The notes below the pieces were generated by a model. That model ran no database searches. It saw nothing but the letters and a program-made list of their open reading frames with translations, and was not told the DNA's origin. A stretch of 64,000 nt of DNA, taken from positions 49,460 through 113,459 of the forward strand of contig NZ_JALVTW010000015.1 in assembly GCF_027023985.1 (NCBI RefSeq). Direction: 5' to 3'. Of the stretch, positions 29,483 through 38,734 are shown piece by piece (position 1 is the stretch's first letter; every line of letters starts with the position of its first letter). This DNA comes from Persephonella sp. (GTDB taxonomy: Bacteria > Aquificota > Aquificia > Aquificales > Hydrogenothermaceae). Both the position numbers and the translations under genes were made by a program.

Positions 29483-30094
29483 TTATTTGATACTTTCTAT
29501 AACAATACTATTCCCATCAATATATGCCTTTTCTGGATATTCAGGCATTTCTTGTTGTTCAACATTATCAGGTGCCCTTGTATAAAAACTTGCTATTCTT
29601 AATTGCTGTGGCATAAGTTTTAGAGCCATTACTGTTGCCGTTTCATCTCCGTTAGCCCCTGCATGGACAACGCCCCTTAAGGCTCCCATCACTATAATAT
29701 TACCTGAAGCTATTATATATGCATCAGGATTAACATCCCCTATAACAAGAACATCTCCGTCATACTCTATTCTTTGACCACTTCGGAGGGTTTTGTTAAT
29801 AATCTTAAGTGATTTTTTCTCTGTGATTTCAGGTATCTGTCTCTTTGGCTTTTCCTTTTTTTCGTTTTTGTAGCCTAAAACTTTAGTATTGTATTTTTTT
29901 AGTAGTTGTTCAATTTTTTCTATCTCTTCATCAGAGAAGTCAGTATCTGATATATCAAGTATTGAAACGGAGCCTTTAAAAAAAGCAGAGGATAATTTTT
30001 CCTCCAATTCTTTTAAATTTTCTTCAAGGGATTTATTTTTGTCTAATTTAATAAGTAAAGCTGGAACAGTGACACCTTTAATCTCTAATCCCAA
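29483..30094 (-). CDS. minC: Septum formation inhibitor MinC
   Basis: 203 residues. The N-terminal domain (LIKLDKNKSLEENLKELEEKLSSAFF) blocks FtsZ assembly. The C-terminal beta-helix (RSGQRIEYDGDVLVIGDVNPDAYIIASGNIIVMGALRGVVHAGANGD) binds MinD. TTG start at 30094 with GAGAG upstream. First gene of the nine-gene minus-strand operon; its promoter overlaps that of lysA. Confidence 0.93.
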   Translation of the reverse strand: MGLEIKGVTVPALLIKLDKNKSLEENLKELEEKLSSAFFKGSVSILDISDTDFSDEEIEKIEQLLKKYNTKVLGYKNEKKEKPKRQIPEITEKKSLKIINKTLRSGQRIEYDGDVLVIGDVNPDAYIIASGNIIVMGALRGVVHAGANGDETATVMALKLMPQQLRIASFYTRAPDNVEQQEMPEYPEKAYIDGNSIVIESIK

Positions 30095-30105
30095 AGTTAT
30101 CTCTC

Positions 30106-30134
30106 TTGAGTAATTTTTGTATATAAACTATCAT
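30106..30134 (+). promoter_or_regulatory. Promoter of lysA-purD
   Basis: TTGAGT (30106-30111), spacer 17, TATCAT (30129-30134), start of transcription near 30141, and then AAGGAGG at 30165-30171 before lysA. Divergent from and overlapping the minC promoter. Confidence 0.6.
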
Positions 30135-30159
30135 AATATACCTTAGAGTAAGATTTCAA
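30130..30159 (-). promoter_or_regulatory. Promoter of the minC operon
   Basis: Minus strand TTGAAA (30159-30154), spacer 18, TATGAT (30135-30130). It would start transcription about 30 bases before the minC TTG. Its -10 lies on the same base pairs as the -10 of the divergent lysA promoter, so the two are likely mutually exclusive. Confidence 0.55.
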
Positions 30160-30185
30160 TTTATAAGGAGGAATTCCAAAAAAAT

Positions 30186-31472
30186 ATGGAGGAATCTTTT
30201 AGTTCTTATTTCAGATACAAAGGAAATCAGCTTTTTTGTGAAGATATTCCTGTAAAAGATATTGCCTTTGAATATGGAACACCTGTTTATATATACAGTA
30301 AAAAAGCCATAGAAGATAAGATAAATCAATACAAAGAGGCTTTTACCGGTTATCCAACCCAGATATGCTATGCAGCAAAGGCAAATTCAAATCTGTCTAT
30401 TCTAAAAATATTTAATAAACACGGACTTGGTCTTGATATTGTTTCAGGTGGGGAACTTTATAGAGGTCTAAAAGCAGGTTTTCCTGCAGAAAAAATCGTT
30501 TATGCAGGAGTTGGTAAAACTGACAATGAACTGATTCAGGCAATTGAAGCAGGAATCCTTTCTTTTAACGTTGAGAGTTTAATGGAACTTGATGTTTTAA
30601 ATGAACTTGCAGGAAAACTGGGTAAAAAAGCAAATGTATCTATCAGAATAAACCCTGATGTTGACCCGAAAACACATCCTTACATCTCAACAGGAATGAA
30701 AAAAAGTAAGTTTGGCATAGATATGGAAGATGCTGAAGAAGCATTTTTAAAAGCAGATAAACTGCCAAATCTCAACCTTGTTGGTATCCACTGTCATATT
30801 GGTTCGCAAATTATGGATGTTTCTCCATATAAAGAAGCTGTTGAAAAAACTGTAGAACTGGTGCTGAAACTACAGAAAAAAGGGATAAAACTTAAGCACA
30901 TAGATATTGGCGGTGGACTTGGGATCAAATACAAACCTGAAGACAATCCACCTCACCCAAAACAGCTTGCCGATATTGTTATTCCGGTTGTCAAAGAAAC
31001 AGGACTTAAATTACTTATTGAACCGGGAAGGTCTTTAATAGGGGAAGCTGGCATACTTGTATCACGAGTATTATTCCTAAAGGATAAAGGAGACAAGCAC
31101 TTTATTATCATAGATGCCGGTATGAATGACCTTCTTAGACCTGCTATGTATAATGCCTATCATCATATTGTTTCTGTGAAAAAGAAAAAAGAAAAAGTAG
31201 TGGCTGATATTGTAGGCCCAATCTGTGAAACAGGAGATTTCTTTGCTCTTGATAGAGAGATAGATAATGTTCAGAGGGGGAACTTTATTGCCGTTATGAG
31301 TGCAGGTGCTTACGGATTTTCAATGGCTTCAAACTACAATACAAGACCACGGGCAGCAGAAGTTCTGGTTGATGGAAATAAAACATATCTTATAAGAGAA
31401 AGAGAAACCTACGACTATATCATTCAGCCTGAATTAAATGCTTTAAATAATATAGATGGAGAGGTGAAATAG
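30186..31472 (+). CDS. lysA: Diaminopimelate decarboxylase
   Basis: 428 residues, fold type III PLP enzyme. The cofactor lysine is in YAAKANSNLSIL, and HCHIGSQ, DIGGGLGIKY, EPGRSLIGEAG and the C-terminal CETGDFFALDRE (with the catalytic Cys of the neighbouring subunit) and GAYGFSMASNYNTRPR are all present. It decarboxylates meso-DAP to lysine. The spacing between AAGGAGG and ATG is 14 bases, rather long. purD starts on the next base after its stop. Confidence 0.97.
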   Translation: MEESFSSYFRYKGNQLFCEDIPVKDIAFEYGTPVYIYSKKAIEDKINQYKEAFTGYPTQICYAAKANSNLSILKIFNKHGLGLDIVSGGELYRGLKAGFPAEKIVYAGVGKTDNELIQAIEAGILSFNVESLMELDVLNELAGKLGKKANVSIRINPDVDPKTHPYISTGMKKSKFGIDMEDAEEAFLKADKLPNLNLVGIHCHIGSQIMDVSPYKEAVEKTVELVLKLQKKGIKLKHIDIGGGLGIKYKPEDNPPHPKQLADIVIPVVKETGLKLLIEPGRSLIGEAGILVSRVLFLKDKGDKHFIIIDAGMNDLLRPAMYNAYHHIVSVKKKKEKVVADIVGPICETGDFFALDREIDNVQRGNFIAVMSAGAYGFSMASNYNTRPRAAEVLVDGNKTYLIRERETYDYIIQPELNALNNIDGEVK

Positions 31473-32756
<1,284 letters not shown>

Positions 32757-32757
32757 G

Positions 32758-32780
32758 CAGGGGGTTTCTCCCCTGTTTTA
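32758..32780. terminator. Intrinsic terminator after purD
   Basis: CAGGGG-GTTTCT-CCCCTG followed by TTTTA; 6-bp GC-rich stem right after the purD stop. On the minus strand the preceding transcript (CvpA operon) also ends here, but without a good T tract. Confidence 0.8.
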
Positions 32781-33164
32781 TAAATAATCTTTAAGTAAAA
32801 TTGATAAAATCATAAAAAAACCACCAAATCCTGCCAGTATTATTCCTATTGTTCCATTACGGGAAAGCTGATTAATAACAATACTGTTGATATCTGTTTT
32901 ATCAATAAATCTTATTTTTTCAACAGGAATTTCCTGACCGTCAACAATCAAAACGACTTTCCCATCCTCTTTTTTTACTGCTTTTATTTTACCGCTGAAA
33001 TGTTTACCATCATATAGCACAATGCTAACAGTCTTATCTTTAGGAATAAGTTTTTTATATAAATAAATCTGATCAATATTCAGAAAATAATAACCTGTTA
33101 CAACAGATATAAATCCACCTAAGAAAAGGGTATAAAGGAAAATAGAAATAAAAATTCTTTTCAT
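32778..33164 (-). CDS. Small membrane protein of unknown function
   Basis: 128 residues: N-terminal hydrophobic segment (IFISIFLYTLFLGGFISVVTGYYF), a central soluble beta-rich domain of about 60 residues (TVSIVLYDGKHFSGKIKAVKKEDGKVVLIVDGQEIPVEKI) resembling a small SH3/LSm-like barrel, and a C-terminal hydrophobic segment (GIILAGFGGFFMILSILL). Not recognised. It shares ATGA with the CvpA-like gene, so it is the last gene of rpsU-yqeY-cvpA. Confidence 0.75.
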   Translation of the reverse strand: MKRIFISIFLYTLFLGGFISVVTGYYFLNIDQIYLYKKLIPKDKTVSIVLYDGKHFSGKIKAVKKEDGKVVLIVDGQEIPVEKIRFIDKTDINSIVINQLSRNGTIGIILAGFGGFFMILSILLKDYL

Positions 33165-33592
33165 CTTCTCATCAATTCCAGAATTTTTGAGTCGGCGGTA
33201 AGCTGACCGATAAAGTTATTGGTTATAGAAAAGTAGTAGATTGTAGAGAGGATAATCAAAAATATCAAAAATCCACCTGCAGCCCCGAGGGTTCTATCTG
33301 CAATAGAAAATTTTTTCTTTCTATAAATATGTCTTCTTAGATACCTATAAATAAAAAAAGAAAAACCAAAAATAGTAATCAAAATCAGAAAAAAGGAAAA
33401 GAAAGAAAGTATCAATTGTGATGTTTTGAAATAATTTGACAAAAAGCTGGCAAATGGTTTTTCATAATAAAGGGCAACAAAAAAACCTGCCCCTATTCCT
33501 ATGCTTTTTATAAATAGTTCGGTAAATCCTCTATATGCACCTAAAAGAAGAAGATAAAGAAGCAAAACAGACAAAATTAAATCAAGCACCAT
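33161..33592 (-). CDS. CvpA family membrane protein
   Basis: 143 residues with four hydrophobic segments: LILSVLLLYLLLLGAYRGF, LFIKSIGIGAGFFVALYY, LILSFFSFFLILITIFGFSFFIY, and GGFLIFLIILSTIYYFSI after the diagnostic ADRTLGAAGGF turn. CvpA-like proteins are linked to colicin V production, envelope stress and biofilm; the mechanism is unknown. It overlaps yqeY (TAATG) and the downstream small protein (ATGA). Confidence 0.82.
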   Translation of the reverse strand: MVLDLILSVLLLYLLLLGAYRGFTELFIKSIGIGAGFFVALYYEKPFASFLSNYFKTSQLILSFFSFFLILITIFGFSFFIYRYLRRHIYRKKKFSIADRTLGAAGGFLIFLIILSTIYYFSITNNFIGQLTADSKILELMRR

Positions 33593-34041
33593 TATCCAGA
33601 AAGTTTATTTTTAACTATGGCACTGACAGTTGCACCGTCAGCCCGGCCTTTCACTTTTTCAAGAACAGCTTTCATAACTCTGCCCATATCCTTCATAGAG
33701 GAAGCACCCAGCTCCGCTATAGTTTCATCAATGATTTTTTCCAGCTCTTCCTGAGAAAGAGGCTGGGGCAGGAACTCCTGAACCACACCAAGCTCAAATT
33801 CTTCCTTTTGGGCAAGATCTTCCCTACCTGCTTCTCTGTATTGTTTTATAGATTCTTTTCTTTGTTTTGCGTATCTTTGTAAAACTTCTATGATTTCTTC
33901 ATCTGATAATTCTTTTTTCTTATCTATTTGAACTTTTTTAATCTCAGATATAAGCATACGGATAACAGATAATCTGTCCTTTTGGCCGCTTTTCATTGCG
34001 GCTTTCATCTCATCCTGTAGCTTCTTGAGAAGCTCAGCCAT
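33592..34041 (-). CDS. GatB/YqeY domain-containing protein
   Basis: 149 residues, the YqeY family: LQDEMKAAMKSGQKDRLSVIRMLISEIKKVQIDK at the N-terminus and GRVMKAVLEKVKGRADGATVSAIVKNKL at the end, identical in plan to the tail domain of GatB that contacts tRNA. Single-domain members are often encoded next to rpsU, as here. Probably tRNA- or translation-related; the function is not established. Confidence 0.92.
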   Translation of the reverse strand: MAELLKKLQDEMKAAMKSGQKDRLSVIRMLISEIKKVQIDKKKELSDEEIIEVLQRYAKQRKESIKQYREAGREDLAQKEEFELGVVQEFLPQPLSQEELEKIIDETIAELGASSMKDMGRVMKAVLEKVKGRADGATVSAIVKNKLSG

Positions 34042-34051
34042 TATAAACTCC

Positions 34052-34252
34052 TTATAAGAGACCTTTTTTCTTGAGTGCCTTAATTAATCTTTTTCTTGCT
34101 GCTCTTTGTTTTCTTTTTCTTTTTACAGAAGGTTTTTCATAAAATTCCCTTCTTTTCATTTCTGTGATGATACCTTCTTTTTCGCATATTTTCTTGAATC
34201 TTTTTAAAGCTTTTTCAAAGCTTTCTCCTTCCTGAACTCTAACTACTGCCAT
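34052..34252 (-). CDS. rpsU: 30S ribosomal protein S21
   Basis: 66 residues: [54 protein letters not shown] is a full S21 sequence with the basic C-terminal tail. S21 helps base pairing with the Shine-Dalgarno site. First gene of rpsU-yqeY-cvpA-hyp, with AGGAGG ahead of the ATG. Lys/Arg rich as expected. Confidence 0.96.
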   Translation of the reverse strand: MAVVRVQEGESFEKALKRFKKICEKEGIITEMKRREFYEKPSVKRKRKQRAARKRLIKALKKKGLL

Positions 34253-34315
34253 CTAATATCAGTCCTCCTTTTTAAATTTTGATTTTTATAGGATAAAACA
34301 GTTTTAATATATATG

Positions 34316-34636
34316 TCAAAGTTTGGTCACTTTATATATATCCTCTTTGTCTTCATAGTATAGAACAATTTCAAAACCATCTAAATTCTGAAGGATTTCC
34401 AGCATTTTTGAGTCTTTTGCTTTCAGATATTTTTTTGTTGTTGTTAGGTCTTCTACATCTTCTGATGGAAGTGTATCCACAGAAAATATTTTATCTTCTG
34501 ATTTCCATATACGGGATATTAATCCCATTGTAGGATGTTCCTGAACTTCTATTGGGAACATAGAGATTAGTTGTTGAGGGGTTATAGTTATCTCTAATTT
34601 TGTTGGGTAAAATCTTTCAAGCCTGAAATGGCTCAA
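34316..34636 (-). CDS. Small unknown protein between rpsU and the peroxiredoxin
   Basis: 106 residues from TTG 34636 with AAAGGA 11 bases upstream. A globular alpha/beta look (LEITITPQQLISMF, KMLEILQNLDGFEIVLYYED), no membrane segment, no Cys. Not recognised. A perfect TATAAT (34671-34666 on the minus strand) upstream suggests its own promoter, separate from the prx terminator just beyond it. Confidence 0.65.
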   Translation of the reverse strand: MSHFRLERFYPTKLEITITPQQLISMFPIEVQEHPTMGLISRIWKSEDKIFSVDTLPSEDVEDLTTTKKYLKAKDSKMLEILQNLDGFEIVLYYEDKEDIYKVTKL

Positions 34637-34665
34637 ATAAACTCACATCCTTTCTTTTTTTAATT

Positions 34666-34671
34666 ATTATA
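34666..34671 (-). promoter_or_regulatory. Candidate -10 for the 106-residue gene
   Basis: TATAAT on the minus strand, 30 bases before the TTG start. No good -35 is visible because the expected place is occupied by the prx terminator hairpin. Confidence 0.35.
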
Positions 34672-34678
34672 ACATAAA

Positions 34679-34694
34679 GCCCCCATATGGGGGC
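34679..34694. terminator. Terminator of the peroxiredoxin gene
   Basis: GCCCCC-ATAT-GGGGGC, perfect 6-bp GC stem, 7 bases beyond the prx stop on the minus strand, followed there by TTTATG. The T run is short but the stem is strong for this AT-rich genome. Confidence 0.75.
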
Positions 34695-34701
34695 AAGTTT
34701 A

Positions 34702-35304
34702 TTATTCGTTAAGTGCTTCGTAAACGTGTCCAACAAGCTCTTCAGAAGGTTTAAGTGTTTTCTTACCAGGCTCCCATTTAGCTGGACAAGCTTCTTCTGG
34801 GTGTCCAATAAGGTAAGCATTAGCTTCCATTTTTCTCAGAAGTTCATCAGCATTTCTTCCAACATTGTAGAAGTTAACTTCTGAACCTACAAGTTTTCCT
34901 TCTGGGGATATGATAAATGTTCCTCTAAGGGCAAGTCCTGTAGATTCATCATAAACACCAAACATTCTTGAAACTTTTCCTGTTGGGTCAGCACCCATTG
35001 GGTATTTTACATTCTGGAGAAGTTTTTCGTCCCTGTGCCATGCAAGGTGAACAAATTTTGTATCTGTAGAAACTGAAACAACTTCAGCTCCCAATTCCTT
35101 GAGTTTTGGGTAAACTTCTGCAAGGTCAGCTAATTCTGTTGGACATACGAATGTAAAGTCAGCAGGATAGAAAAAGAGTATTGTCCATTTTCCTTCTTCT
35201 TTAGCTTTTTTTAATGAGAATGTTCCAAATTTTCCTGTTTCAGGCTCGTAAGTTTCCATTTCAAAATCTGGAACTTCCTGACCTACTAAAATAATTTCTG
35301 ACAT
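34702..35304 (-). CDS. 2-Cys peroxiredoxin (AhpC/TSA family)
   Basis: 200 residues. Peroxidatic Cys in FYPADFTFVCPTELADL, resolving Cys in the C-terminal HPEEACPAKWEPG, and the RGTFIISPEGKL block. It reduces hydrogen peroxide and organic peroxides in the cytoplasm; its electron donor (AhpF or thioredoxin) is not encoded here. A single-gene transcript: strong AGGAGG site, own terminator. A Fur/PerR-like AT-rich box lies upstream at about 35367-35382. Confidence 0.93.
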   Translation of the reverse strand: MSEIILVGQEVPDFEMETYEPETGKFGTFSLKKAKEEGKWTILFFYPADFTFVCPTELADLAEVYPKLKELGAEVVSVSTDTKFVHLAWHRDEKLLQNVKYPMGADPTGKVSRMFGVYDESTGLALRGTFIISPEGKLVGSEVNFYNVGRNADELLRKMEANAYLIGHPEEACPAKWEPGKKTLKPSEELVGHVYEALNE

Positions 35305-35366
35305 TTTCCTTACCTCCTTAATTTGTATGATTTAATTAATTTTAGCTTATTTTTATAAAGCTTACA

Positions 35367-35382
35367 TTAATGATAATGATTC
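35367..35382. promoter_or_regulatory. Fur-like box upstream of the peroxiredoxin gene
   Basis: ATTAATGATAATGATT matches the inner part of the Fur consensus GATAATGATAATCATTATC (AATGATAAT-N-ATT), about 13 of 19 positions when extended. It lies about 65-80 bases before the prx start, between prx and recJ. Chance is possible in this AT-rich gap, which contains nothing else I can name. Confidence 0.3.
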
Positions 35383-35407
35383 CTGATTAACCCTGTAATG
35401 ATATTTC

Positions 35408-37114
35408 TCATATCTGAGATGGTTTCATATCTTTGATTATAAAATCTACCGTTGTTTTACCATTCCAGTTTGAGATTTTCGGTGTATAGACAATATCAAT
35501 ATACATTCCAACGGATAAACTTTTTATATGCTCTGCAAAATTCCACCAAAGCCCCTGGAATGCATTTTTCTGCTTATCCACAAGCCAAAATTTAAGATGC
35601 TGATTTGTTGGGCCTACCGTTATAAAATCACTTATTCTCAGATTTTTTGCCATAAAAACAGGATAAGGATTTCCTTCTCCAAATGGCTCTAAAATTGAAA
35701 GCTGACGAACCTTTTCAGGAGTCCAGTAAGAAAGAGGGACTTCCATATCTATTTCTATAACCGGTAACTGTTCTTCAGAAGATAGTTCTTTGAGACTGTC
35801 TGATATGGCCTGTTTTAATTTTGGTATATTTTGGGTTTTTATCGTTAATCCTGCTGCGAGGGCATGCCCTCCAAATCTTTCAAACAAATATGAGTGTTGC
35901 TGCATTATTTCGTATATATTTAATCCTGGAATACTTCTTGCAGAACCAACAGCTTTACCGTTTTTCTTTGCAAGGACAATTGCCGGGACTTTATACTTTT
36001 CAACAAGTCTTCCTGCTACAATTCCAACTATCCCCGGATGCCATTTCTGATCTGCAACTACTATGCTGTTTAATTCTTTTTCTTTTCTTATTTTATGTTC
36101 AACTTCTTTAAAGGCATGTTCTGTAAATTTCTGTCTTTTTTTGTTCAAAAATTCAAGTTCATTTGATATCTGTTTTCCTGTGGATTCTTTTGCTGTTATC
36201 AGCAATTTAACTGCCTTTTTGGCATCATCAAGTCTTCCTGCAGCATTTAAACGGGGTGCTATATTAAAGCCTATTTCAAATGAGGAAACCTTTTCTACTG
36301 ATATACTTTCCAGTAATGCTTTTATACCTGGTCTTTTCCTTTTATTTATTTCTTCTATTCCTTTTTTTACAAAAATTCTGTTTATAAGGGATAAAGGAAC
36401 AACATCGGCAACGGTGCCTATGGCAACAATATCAAGATATGGTTTCAGTTTTACATCAAGGCCTAACAATTTTCTCAGCATTATAAGTAAATAAAAAGAT
36501 ATGCCGACAGATGCCAGATGCTTAAATAACGGATTTATATCTGAGTGTAATTTTGGATTTAGAATTAATATTTTTTCTTCCTGCCAGTCTGGGTTTTCAG
36601 GTTCGTGGTGGTCTAATACAAAAACCTCAAGACCAAGTTTTTTCGCCAGTAAGAGTTCTTCATAGGCATTTGTTCCGCTATCTACAACAATAAGAACATC
36701 TGCAAGCTGACTTATTTTATGAATGGCTTTTGTATTAAGGCCATAGCCTTCATCAAATCTACTTGGAATATAGTATCTTACGTCTGCTTCTATATCCTTA
36801 AAGAAATTAACCAGTAGAGCTGTGCTGGTTATGCCATCGGCATCATAATCTCCATATATAACAAATTTCTTTTTCTGTTTTATAAGACTTGCAATTCTAT
36901 GGGCTACTTTATCAAGATCAAAGAAAAGCTGGGGGTCTAAAAGTTTCTGCAGTGAAGGATATATATTATCCTCATCAAGATTGTTATTAAAAAGTTCCCT
37001 TCTGTTGTATATAAGCTGTCCTAAAACATGGCCGTAGTTCTGGACTACTTCCTGTGGTGCCTTGTTTTTCTCTGATATTATTATCCATTTTCTTCCTGAT
37101 AGTCCTGTGGCCAT
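35408..37114 (-). CDS. recJ: Single-stranded-DNA-specific exonuclease RecJ
   Basis: 568 residues, DHH superfamily. Metal-binding motifs VIYGDYDADGITSTALL, VVDSGTN and LDHHEPENP; DIVAIGTVADVVPL; then DHHA1 with GRLVEKYKVPAIVLAKKNGKAVGSARSI and FGGHALAAGLTI; a C-terminal OB fold follows. It degrades single-stranded DNA 5' to 3' in recombination and mismatch repair. AGGA precedes the ATG. Monocistronic by appearance. Confidence 0.95.
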   Translation of the reverse strand: MATGLSGRKWIIISEKNKAPQEVVQNYGHVLGQLIYNRRELFNNNLDEDNIYPSLQKLLDPQLFFDLDKVAHRIASLIKQKKKFVIYGDYDADGITSTALLVNFFKDIEADVRYYIPSRFDEGYGLNTKAIHKISQLADVLIVVDSGTNAYEELLLAKKLGLEVFVLDHHEPENPDWQEEKILILNPKLHSDINPLFKHLASVGISFYLLIMLRKLLGLDVKLKPYLDIVAIGTVADVVPLSLINRIFVKKGIEEINKRKRPGIKALLESISVEKVSSFEIGFNIAPRLNAAGRLDDAKKAVKLLITAKESTGKQISNELEFLNKKRQKFTEHAFKEVEHKIRKEKELNSIVVADQKWHPGIVGIVAGRLVEKYKVPAIVLAKKNGKAVGSARSIPGLNIYEIMQQHSYLFERFGGHALAAGLTIKTQNIPKLKQAISDSLKELSSEEQLPVIEIDMEVPLSYWTPEKVRQLSILEPFGEGNPYPVFMAKNLRISDFITVGPTNQHLKFWLVDKQKNAFQGLWWNFAEHIKSLSVGMYIDIVYTPKISNWNGKTTVDFIIKDMKPSQI

Positions 37115-37161
37115 GTTTAATCCTATTTTTATTTTTGTGTCATATATTATAACAATCTATG

Positions 37162-37167
37162 TATAAT
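37162..37167 (+). promoter_or_regulatory. Candidate -10 for the 139-residue gene and nitronate monooxygenase
   Basis: A perfect TATAAT 32 bases before the TTG start at 37199. The best -35 (TTGTGT at 37135-37140) is 21 bases upstream, too far for a standard promoter, so the element is tentative. Confidence 0.4.
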
Positions 37168-37198
37168 AAAATGAAATAACAGAGAAAGAGGTCTGAAA

Positions 37199-37618
37199 TT
37201 GGGTAAAATCATCAGATTTAACAGAACACAGGAAGAAAAAAAACAACCTGAGGAAACAGAAAAACAACCAAATATTAAAAATATTTTCTCTGTGGAAACA
37301 TTTACAGACAAAATAAGAAAAGGCGTTGAGGGATATATACTCTATAACTTTGCAGTAAAAGAAATCCTCGGGATGGATATAATATTCAGAGAAAATGACA
37401 AAAAAGAAGTCGGTGTTTTAGGAGCAATCGCATATGAACATAAACGAAAACCTGGTACATTTATTGCTGATTTTATAGGGAAGGGACATATAGATAATAA
37501 AGGTAATGTTATTATAGATGAACTTGCTTTCAGAGCCGGTGAACCTGAATATTACAACACAATATCAAAAATCTTAAAAGCAAAAAAAATATTACCTGAA
37601 ATAAAGGAGAAGGAATAA
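37199..37618 (+). CDS. Unknown small cytoplasmic protein
   Basis: 139 residues from TTG 37199, GAGGT 6 bases upstream. N-terminal Lys/Glu/Gln-rich disordered stretch (RTQEEKKQPEETEKQPN) then a compact domain (YILYNFAVKEILGMDIIFRENDKKEVGVLGAIAYEHKRKPGTFIADFIGKGHIDNKGNVIIDELAFRAG). Not recognised. It overlaps the nitronate monooxygenase start (TAATG), so the two are coupled. Confidence 0.75.
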   Translation: MGKIIRFNRTQEEKKQPEETEKQPNIKNIFSVETFTDKIRKGVEGYILYNFAVKEILGMDIIFRENDKKEVGVLGAIAYEHKRKPGTFIADFIGKGHIDNKGNVIIDELAFRAGEPEYYNTISKILKAKKILPEIKEKE

Positions 37619-38727
37619 TGGCACTGCCACCACTTAGAATAGGTAAATATGAAATACAATATCCAATAGTCCAGGGGGGAATGGGAGTTGGTATATCGTG
37701 GGAAAACCTCGCTGGAAATGTCAGTAAGCATGGAGGCCTTGGTATAGTATCTTCCGTTGGGACAGGATACAGACACCCCAACTATGTTCGTTTAAAAGAT
37801 GGAAGGCCTGTTGGAAGTAAATACATACACAGCAAGGAAGCTCTGCAGCGTATCATCCGCGATGCTAAAGAAATAGCCGGCGGAGAAAAAGCTGTAATCG
37901 GGGTTAATATCCTGTATGCAATTACAGATTTCGGTAGAGTTGTCCGTGATGCCATTGAGGCTGGAGCAAATATGCTTTTTGTAGGAGCAGGGCTACCTCT
38001 TACACTACCGAAATATGCACCTGAGGAAGATGTTGCACTTGTTCCTATAGTTTCATCTGCAAGGGCATTAAGGGTTATCTGCAAACACTGGAAGAAAAAA
38101 TACAACAGACTACCTGATGCTGTAGTTGTTGAAGGCCCAAAATCCGGCGGTCATCAGGGAATACCCTATGAGGACTGCTTTAAACCTGAGTTCCAGCTGG
38201 AAAATCTTGTTCCTGAGGTAATTAAGGAAAGGGATAAATGGGGAGATTTTCCTGTAATAGCGGCCGGAGGAATATGGGATAAAAAGGATATAGAGTTTTA
38301 CCTAAGCCTTGGAGCCGCAGGCGTTCAGATGGGAACAAGATTTGTTGGAACCTATGAATGCGATGCTTCAGACGAATTTAAGCAGGTTATTATAAATGCA
38401 AAAAAAGAAGATATTATCCTTCTGAAATCTCCTGTTGGATATCCGGCAAGGGGAATAGTAACCCAGCTTATAAAGGATATAGAAGAAGGCAAAGCACCTG
38501 AGGTTAAATGTGTTTCAAATTGCGTTGTGCCCTGTAATCATGGAGAAGAAGCCAAAAAAGTTGGATACTGTATAGCAGACAGACTGGGTGATGCATATCT
38601 GGGAAGAAAAGAAACAGGGCTGTTCTTCAGCGGTTCAAACGGATACAGAATAAAAAAACTGGTTCATGTAAAAGACCTGATTAGAGAGCTGGTAGAAGGA
38701 ATACCTTCTGGGCAGGAGGAGCCTTAA
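37618..38727 (+). CDS. Nitronate monooxygenase family FMN protein
   Basis: 369 residues, TIM-barrel FMN enzyme of the 2-nitropropane dioxygenase/FabK-like family. PIVQGGMGVGISWENLAGNVSKHGGLGIVSS is the N-terminal signature, VVEGPKSGGHQG carries the catalytic-site H, and VIAAGGIWD plus GAAGVQMGTRFVG bind the FMN phosphate. Five Cys in the last quarter (CVSNCVVPCNHG, VGYCIADR) are unusual and could bind a metal or cluster. It could be an enoyl-ACP reductase FabK relative, but the clear FabL elsewhere in the window argues against that. Confidence 0.85.
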   Translation: MALPPLRIGKYEIQYPIVQGGMGVGISWENLAGNVSKHGGLGIVSSVGTGYRHPNYVRLKDGRPVGSKYIHSKEALQRIIRDAKEIAGGEKAVIGVNILYAITDFGRVVRDAIEAGANMLFVGAGLPLTLPKYAPEEDVALVPIVSSARALRVICKHWKKKYNRLPDAVVVEGPKSGGHQGIPYEDCFKPEFQLENLVPEVIKERDKWGDFPVIAAGGIWDKKDIEFYLSLGAAGVQMGTRFVGTYECDASDEFKQVIINAKKEDIILLKSPVGYPARGIVTQLIKDIEEGKAPEVKCVSNCVVPCNHGEEAKKVGYCIADRLGDAYLGRKETGLFFSGSNGYRIKKLVHVKDLIRELVEGIPSGQEEP

Positions 38728-38734
38728 GGCTCCT
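38717..38734. terminator. 18-bp perfect palindrome shared by two convergent stop codons
   Basis: AGGAGCC-TTAA-GGCTCCT; the loop TTAA supplies both stop codons of the genes that converge here. TTTT follows at 38740-38743 on the plus side. It is likely a bidirectional, modest terminator. Confidence 0.7.

Noticed and set aside
30186..30300. Lysine riboswitch before lysA
   Set aside because: The leader from the proposed promoter is only about 45 bases, too short for an L-box, and lacks its motifs.
35790..36494. Antisense open frames opposite recJ
   Set aside because: They lie fully inside a conserved gene, have no ribosome site and encode low-complexity Phe/Leu-rich products.
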